A stretch of DNA of 64,000 bases, from NCBI RefSeq assembly GCF_936928535.1, contig NZ_CAKZHY010000053.1:1-64000 (forward strand), given 5' to 3'. The position numbers were made by a program, and so were the translations under genes. Positions within the stretch are counted from its first letter, which is position 1. Every line of letters begins with the position of its first letter. The DNA is from an uncultured Bradyrhizobium sp. Lineage in GTDB: Bacteria; Pseudomonadota; Alphaproteobacteria; Rhizobiales; Xanthobacteraceae. Positions 61,365-64,000 of this stretch are shown here, piece by piece. The notes under the pieces are model-generated. The model did not search any database. It was not told where the DNA came from and saw only the letters and a program-made list of their open reading frames with translations.

Positions 61365-61931
61365 AACAGAGGTCTCCGCTCGCGTTTCTTCTTCGCGCTT
61401 TTTTCTGAACTGCACTGCGTTGATTGGCAAGCGCGGAAATATTCCGCCCTGCGGGTGCAGCGGGTGAGCGCAACTTCTCGCTTCCGGTGGCCAAAATCCT
61501 AAAGGTGTTTTGCCCGACGGCACAAGCAATTTTTCGTTTTATGCGAAAATGAACCGATCGATCGAAAACAACCCCATGCACAGTAGAACGGTGACTGATT
61601 TCAAACGGGAATTCGAAACGTCGCCATGGCATGGCCGATCTCACGCGACGCGTTCGCGGAAGTCGTGGGAACGGGGCTTCTTTCAGATCGCGAACCGATC
61701 CCCGGCGTCGAACCCATTCCAGCGTCCATCCGACTAACGATGACGGCAGGCCTTCCTGCCCCAAACGAGCCTGCCCGGAAGGCGCTAGCTTGCGAGCAAG
61801 CATGTTCGGCGGCCTATCGGAACTCCTACACCTGGCCGCTATACGGCCATCCACGACACGTTTATGTTGCAGCGGCAAGAGCTGCTCCGTTTGCCCGACC
61901 GGGAGATACGGAGCGATCGGTGGAGCTAAGA
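61365..61931. other. Intergenic region between the thiolase and TelA genes
   Basis: This 567-bp gap is divergent between the two operons. It contains a perfect palindrome GCGGAA-ATA-TTCCGC (61433-61447) near the thiolase, a hairpin TTTTCG-N7-CGAAAA near 61532, and GGCAGGCCTTCCTGCC near 61744. Frames in it do not look like real proteins. The TelA start has GGAGCTAAG immediately upstream. Confidence 0.5.
61433..61447. promoter_or_regulatory. Palindromic operator candidate GCGGAA-ATA-TTCCGC
   Basis: A perfect inverted repeat of 6-bp arms with a 3-bp centre lies 69-83 bp upstream of the thiolase start. Sites of this kind are typical of TetR-type regulators of acyl-CoA catabolism, but no such regulator gene is in the window. 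Confidence 0.45.
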
Positions 61932-63173
61932 ATGCCCGATAACAAGCCGACCGCCCCTCTCGACCTCTCCGTCTTTGATCTCGATCCACCACCGGCGCAA
62001 GTGCCGGCCGCCGTCGCTCCAGCCCCGCAGCCTTTGACCACGACGGACCCGCGCTTGATGCCGGAACCCGCACCTGAACGTCTGGTCGAAATCGCCAATC
62101 TCAGCGCGGCTGATCTAGCCGCGGCAGAGGCCTCGGCTGCGAAGGTGGATTTTCGGAACACCACCACCCTGCTGGCGCATGGCGACGGCGCGCTGGCTGC
62201 GATCGCCCAGACCTCGCGCCAATTGTTGACCGGCGTCCGGCTCGAGGACGCCGGCGAGGTCGGACGCATCGCCGCAAGCGTCATCGACGGCGTCAACATC
62301 CTGCGCATTCAGGACCTCCAGGCCGAAGCCAGGGGCGATCAGCCGGTCGCCCGCAAAGGTTTGCTCGGCAAGCTGATCGGCGCGGTTGCCGAGGCCCGCA
62401 CCGCGTTCAGCGGATTTTTGGAGAACCGCAAGCAATTCCTCGACCTGATGGATGCCGAACAGGCCAAGGCCCGTAAGACCAAGGCGGACCTGACCGTCGC
62501 CGTCCAGCTGCTCGACCAGCAGGCGCTGGCAGTGCGCCAAAGCCTCAACGACCTGAAGATCGAAATCGCGGCCGGCCAGATTGCGCTCGACCGCGGCCAG
62601 GCCGAGCTGGAAGCGCTGCGGCAGCATGCGGTTGGGACTGGCGATGCCACCGACGCCGCCGATGTGATGGAGTTTCGATCGGCGGTGGCGAACTTCCGCG
62701 GCAAGATCGCCGAGATGCGCGAAAATCTCGTCGCCTCCGCCATGCTGATCCCGATCATCGGCCAGAACAAGAAGGCCGCCGAAACCCGGATCATGAAAAT
62801 ATCGAACGGGATGCTGGTGGTGATCCCGCGCCTGATGGCGGTGGCAAGCCAGGCGGTGGTGCAGGTCGATATCGCGAGAGCTGCCTACGAATCCGAGAAG
62901 CTGGACGAAGCGGCACGGCAAATAACCATCCTGGCCTCGAAGGGCGCGCATGACGCCGCGACCAGCGCGGCGCGGAGCCTCGGTGGCGATCAGCGCAACA
63001 TCGACGTGCTGGCGCAAGTCGCGGACGAAGCGATCCAGACCATGCACGAAGTCATCGCGATCGAGCGGGAGGTCGCCTCCGGCGACCGCGACCGCGAGGC
63101 CAAGCTGACGGCGATCCGCGATCGGCTGGTGCAGGGCATGCAGGGCGTCAACGCCGCGGCGGTGCAGCGGTGA
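61932..63173 (+). CDS. Toxic anion resistance protein TelA family
   Basis: The 413-residue protein has a Pro-rich N terminus, then the helical TelA domain (about residues 100-410) with long amphipathic helices. Conserved-looking parts are LIPIIGQNKKAAETRI near residue 275 and ISNGMLVVIPRLMAVASQAV. TelA proteins are part of Ter-type tellurite and envelope stress modules; their exact action is unknown. It is the first gene of an operon with a 127-residue protein and a YbjQ-type protein. ATG 61932 has GGAGCTAAG upstream. Confidence 0.88.
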   Translation: MPDNKPTAPLDLSVFDLDPPPAQVPAAVAPAPQPLTTTDPRLMPEPAPERLVEIANLSAADLAAAEASAAKVDFRNTTTLLAHGDGALAAIAQTSRQLLTGVRLEDAGEVGRIAASVIDGVNILRIQDLQAEARGDQPVARKGLLGKLIGAVAEARTAFSGFLENRKQFLDLMDAEQAKARKTKADLTVAVQLLDQQALAVRQSLNDLKIEIAAGQIALDRGQAELEALRQHAVGTGDATDAADVMEFRSAVANFRGKIAEMRENLVASAMLIPIIGQNKKAAETRIMKISNGMLVVIPRLMAVASQAVVQVDIARAAYESEKLDEAARQITILASKGAHDAATSAARSLGGDQRNIDVLAQVADEAIQTMHEVIAIEREVASGDRDREAKLTAIRDRLVQGMQGVNAAAVQR

Positions 63174-63553
63174 CCGAGAACGTCAATTTCGACATCCAGG
63201 CTGCGTGGCTGCGCCGGTTCAAATCGGATGCCGAGAGCAATCTGCGCGCTTTCGCGCTCAGGCTCAAGGAAGCCCTGCCGGAGTTGGTGACGGTTCACGA
63301 AAGCCGCGGTCTTTTCTCCCGCAGCGTGAAGACCAAGGGCGTCTCGGTCGAGCTCGGCGAGAAGCGATACAATCTCGAGATCGACGGCGGCCGGCTGAAG
63401 GCCAGCATTGCCATGGTCGTCCATGGCGTCGTGCTCAACACCAAGAGCGTCGAGCCCGCCGAATGGTTCGCGCGGTTGGCCGAGGAAACCAGGAAAGCCA
63501 GCGACTATGCGCGGGCTCTGAGCGGATCGCTCGGCGACTTCATGGCGAGCTGA
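63170..63553 (+). CDS. Unknown small protein of the TelA operon
   Basis: The 127-residue product starts at GTG 63170, overlapping the TelA stop (GTGA), so translation is coupled. It is alpha/beta with VSVELGEKRYNLEI and KASIAMVVHGVVLNTKSV strands and no membrane segment. I recognise no family. Its tight position between TelA and the YbjQ-type gene indicates a shared role. Confidence 0.8.
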   Translation: MTENVNFDIQAAWLRRFKSDAESNLRAFALRLKEALPELVTVHESRGLFSRSVKTKGVSVELGEKRYNLEIDGGRLKASIAMVVHGVVLNTKSVEPAEWFARLAEETRKASDYARALSGSLGDFMAS

Positions 63554-63554
63554 G

Positions 63555-64000
63555 ATGGGCATCTTCGACATCTTCAAGAGACCGGATGCGGAAACCATCG
63601 CTCGGCAAGCCGCTCATGACGAGCGCGTCGCCGACATCCAGGACTCCCTTCAACGCCGAGAAGTGCCGAAAGCCATCAAGGAACGGTTGGAGGGCGCGCG
63701 TAGCGGACGCCGGCCGTGGACCGCCACGCTGACGCCGGCCGAATTGCTCGTCACGCGCTCGCACGGCTTGCGGCCGATCGCGGCGATCTCGGCGACCTGC
63801 TGGCTGCACTACGGCTGGTCATGGACCGAAGGCCACGCCGAAGGCTGGCATACGGCGCTGCGCCGCTTGAAAGAGGAGGCATGGACCGCCGGCGCCAACG
63901 CGGTCCTCGATGTCAAGATGCGCACAATCCCGCTCGGCATCGACAACAGCATGGATTTCACGCTGTCCGGCACCGCGGTCCGCGTCGAAGGATTGCCGCA
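63555..64000 (+). CDS. YbjQ/UPF0145-like heavy-metal-binding domain protein (partial)
   Basis: The frame from ATG 63555 runs off the window end after about 148 residues. A charged helical N terminus precedes a domain with LVTRSHGLRPIAAIS (near residue 64), a long helix and GANAVLDVKMRTI (near residue 113), the pattern of YbjQ-type pentameric domains. YbjQ and TelA proteins co-occur in stress modules. The C terminus is missing. Confidence 0.8.
   Translation, partial: MGIFDIFKRPDAETIARQAAHDERVADIQDSLQRREVPKAIKERLEGARSGRRPWTATLTPAELLVTRSHGLRPIAAISATCWLHYGWSWTEGHAEGWHTALRRLKEEAWTAGANAVLDVKMRTIPLGIDNSMDFTLSGTAVRVEGLP

Noticed and set aside
60529..62073. Minus-strand frame of 514 codons across the thiolase and TelA start
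   Set aside because: It runs out of frame through the thiolase gene and opposite TelA; no conserved motif.
1..64000. CRISPR arrays, insertion sequences, prophage or integrase genes
   Set aside because: No regular spacer-repeat array, transposase or integrase motif was seen; repeats present are single palindromic intergenic elements.

Overview
The window reads as chromosomal DNA of a high-GC alphaproteobacterium, most likely Bradyrhizobium or a close relative. The basis is the set of gene families, frequent GTG and TTG starts, dense mostly single-gene transcription units, and several families of long palindromic intergenic repeats, including the GTCATTGCGAGCGCAGCGA type common in that group. 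The assignment is inferred from general knowledge and was not searched. No phage, insertion sequence, CRISPR array or rRNA was seen. One tRNA-Arg (anticodon TCG) lies at 48994-49070.

Layout. 1-10 kb: the tail of a receiver-domain protein, acylphosphatase, an oxaloacetate decarboxylase-type PEP-mutase family enzyme, the biotin-carrying alpha subunit of an acyl-CoA carboxylase, a zinc-ribbon/HExxH protein, a PAS-rich hybrid histidine kinase and three exporters. 11-16.4 kb: a sugar-acid catabolic locus with an MFS importer, a GntR regulator, an enolase-superfamily dehydratase, a gluconate 5-dehydrogenase-like SDR and an L-idonate 5-dehydrogenase-like enzyme, with a palindromic operator between the divergent arms. 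16.4-18.04 kb: a visibly AT-richer islet with two unknown membrane proteins, bordered by a LysR effector-domain remnant. 18-21 kb: two related exported proteins beside a NarL-type two-component system. 21-27 kb: an aromatic ring-cleavage locus (extradiol dioxygenase, IclR, flavin hydroxylase, FAH-family hydrolase, orphan ABC binding protein).

27-38 kb: mixed single genes. They include an ArsR/SRPBCC pair with two matching operators, a heptad-repeat protein, a methyltransferase, an SDR that lacks its catalytic Tyr and Lys, and a phosphatase/phosphodiesterase preceded by a Pho-box-like site. 38-56 kb: peroxiredoxin, chemoreceptor, photolyase, histone H1-like protein, many small secreted or membrane proteins, an AraC regulator, a GrlR-like protein, a large histidine kinase, two DMT exporters and a NUDIX hydrolase. 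56.7-61.4 kb: a minus-strand acyl-CoA or steroid-side-chain type beta-oxidation group (SCPx-like thiolase, DUF35 protein, MaoC hydratase, SDR, DHDPS-like aldolase) interrupted by palindromic repeats. 61.9 kb to the right edge: a TelA - small protein - YbjQ-type operon, cut by the window end.

The best candidates for something undescribed are the heptad-repeat protein (30215-31147), the AT-rich membrane-protein pair (16504-17843), the TelA operon, and the HE-x2-E and Tyr/Lys-less SDR proteins. None can be called a proven new system from sequence alone.
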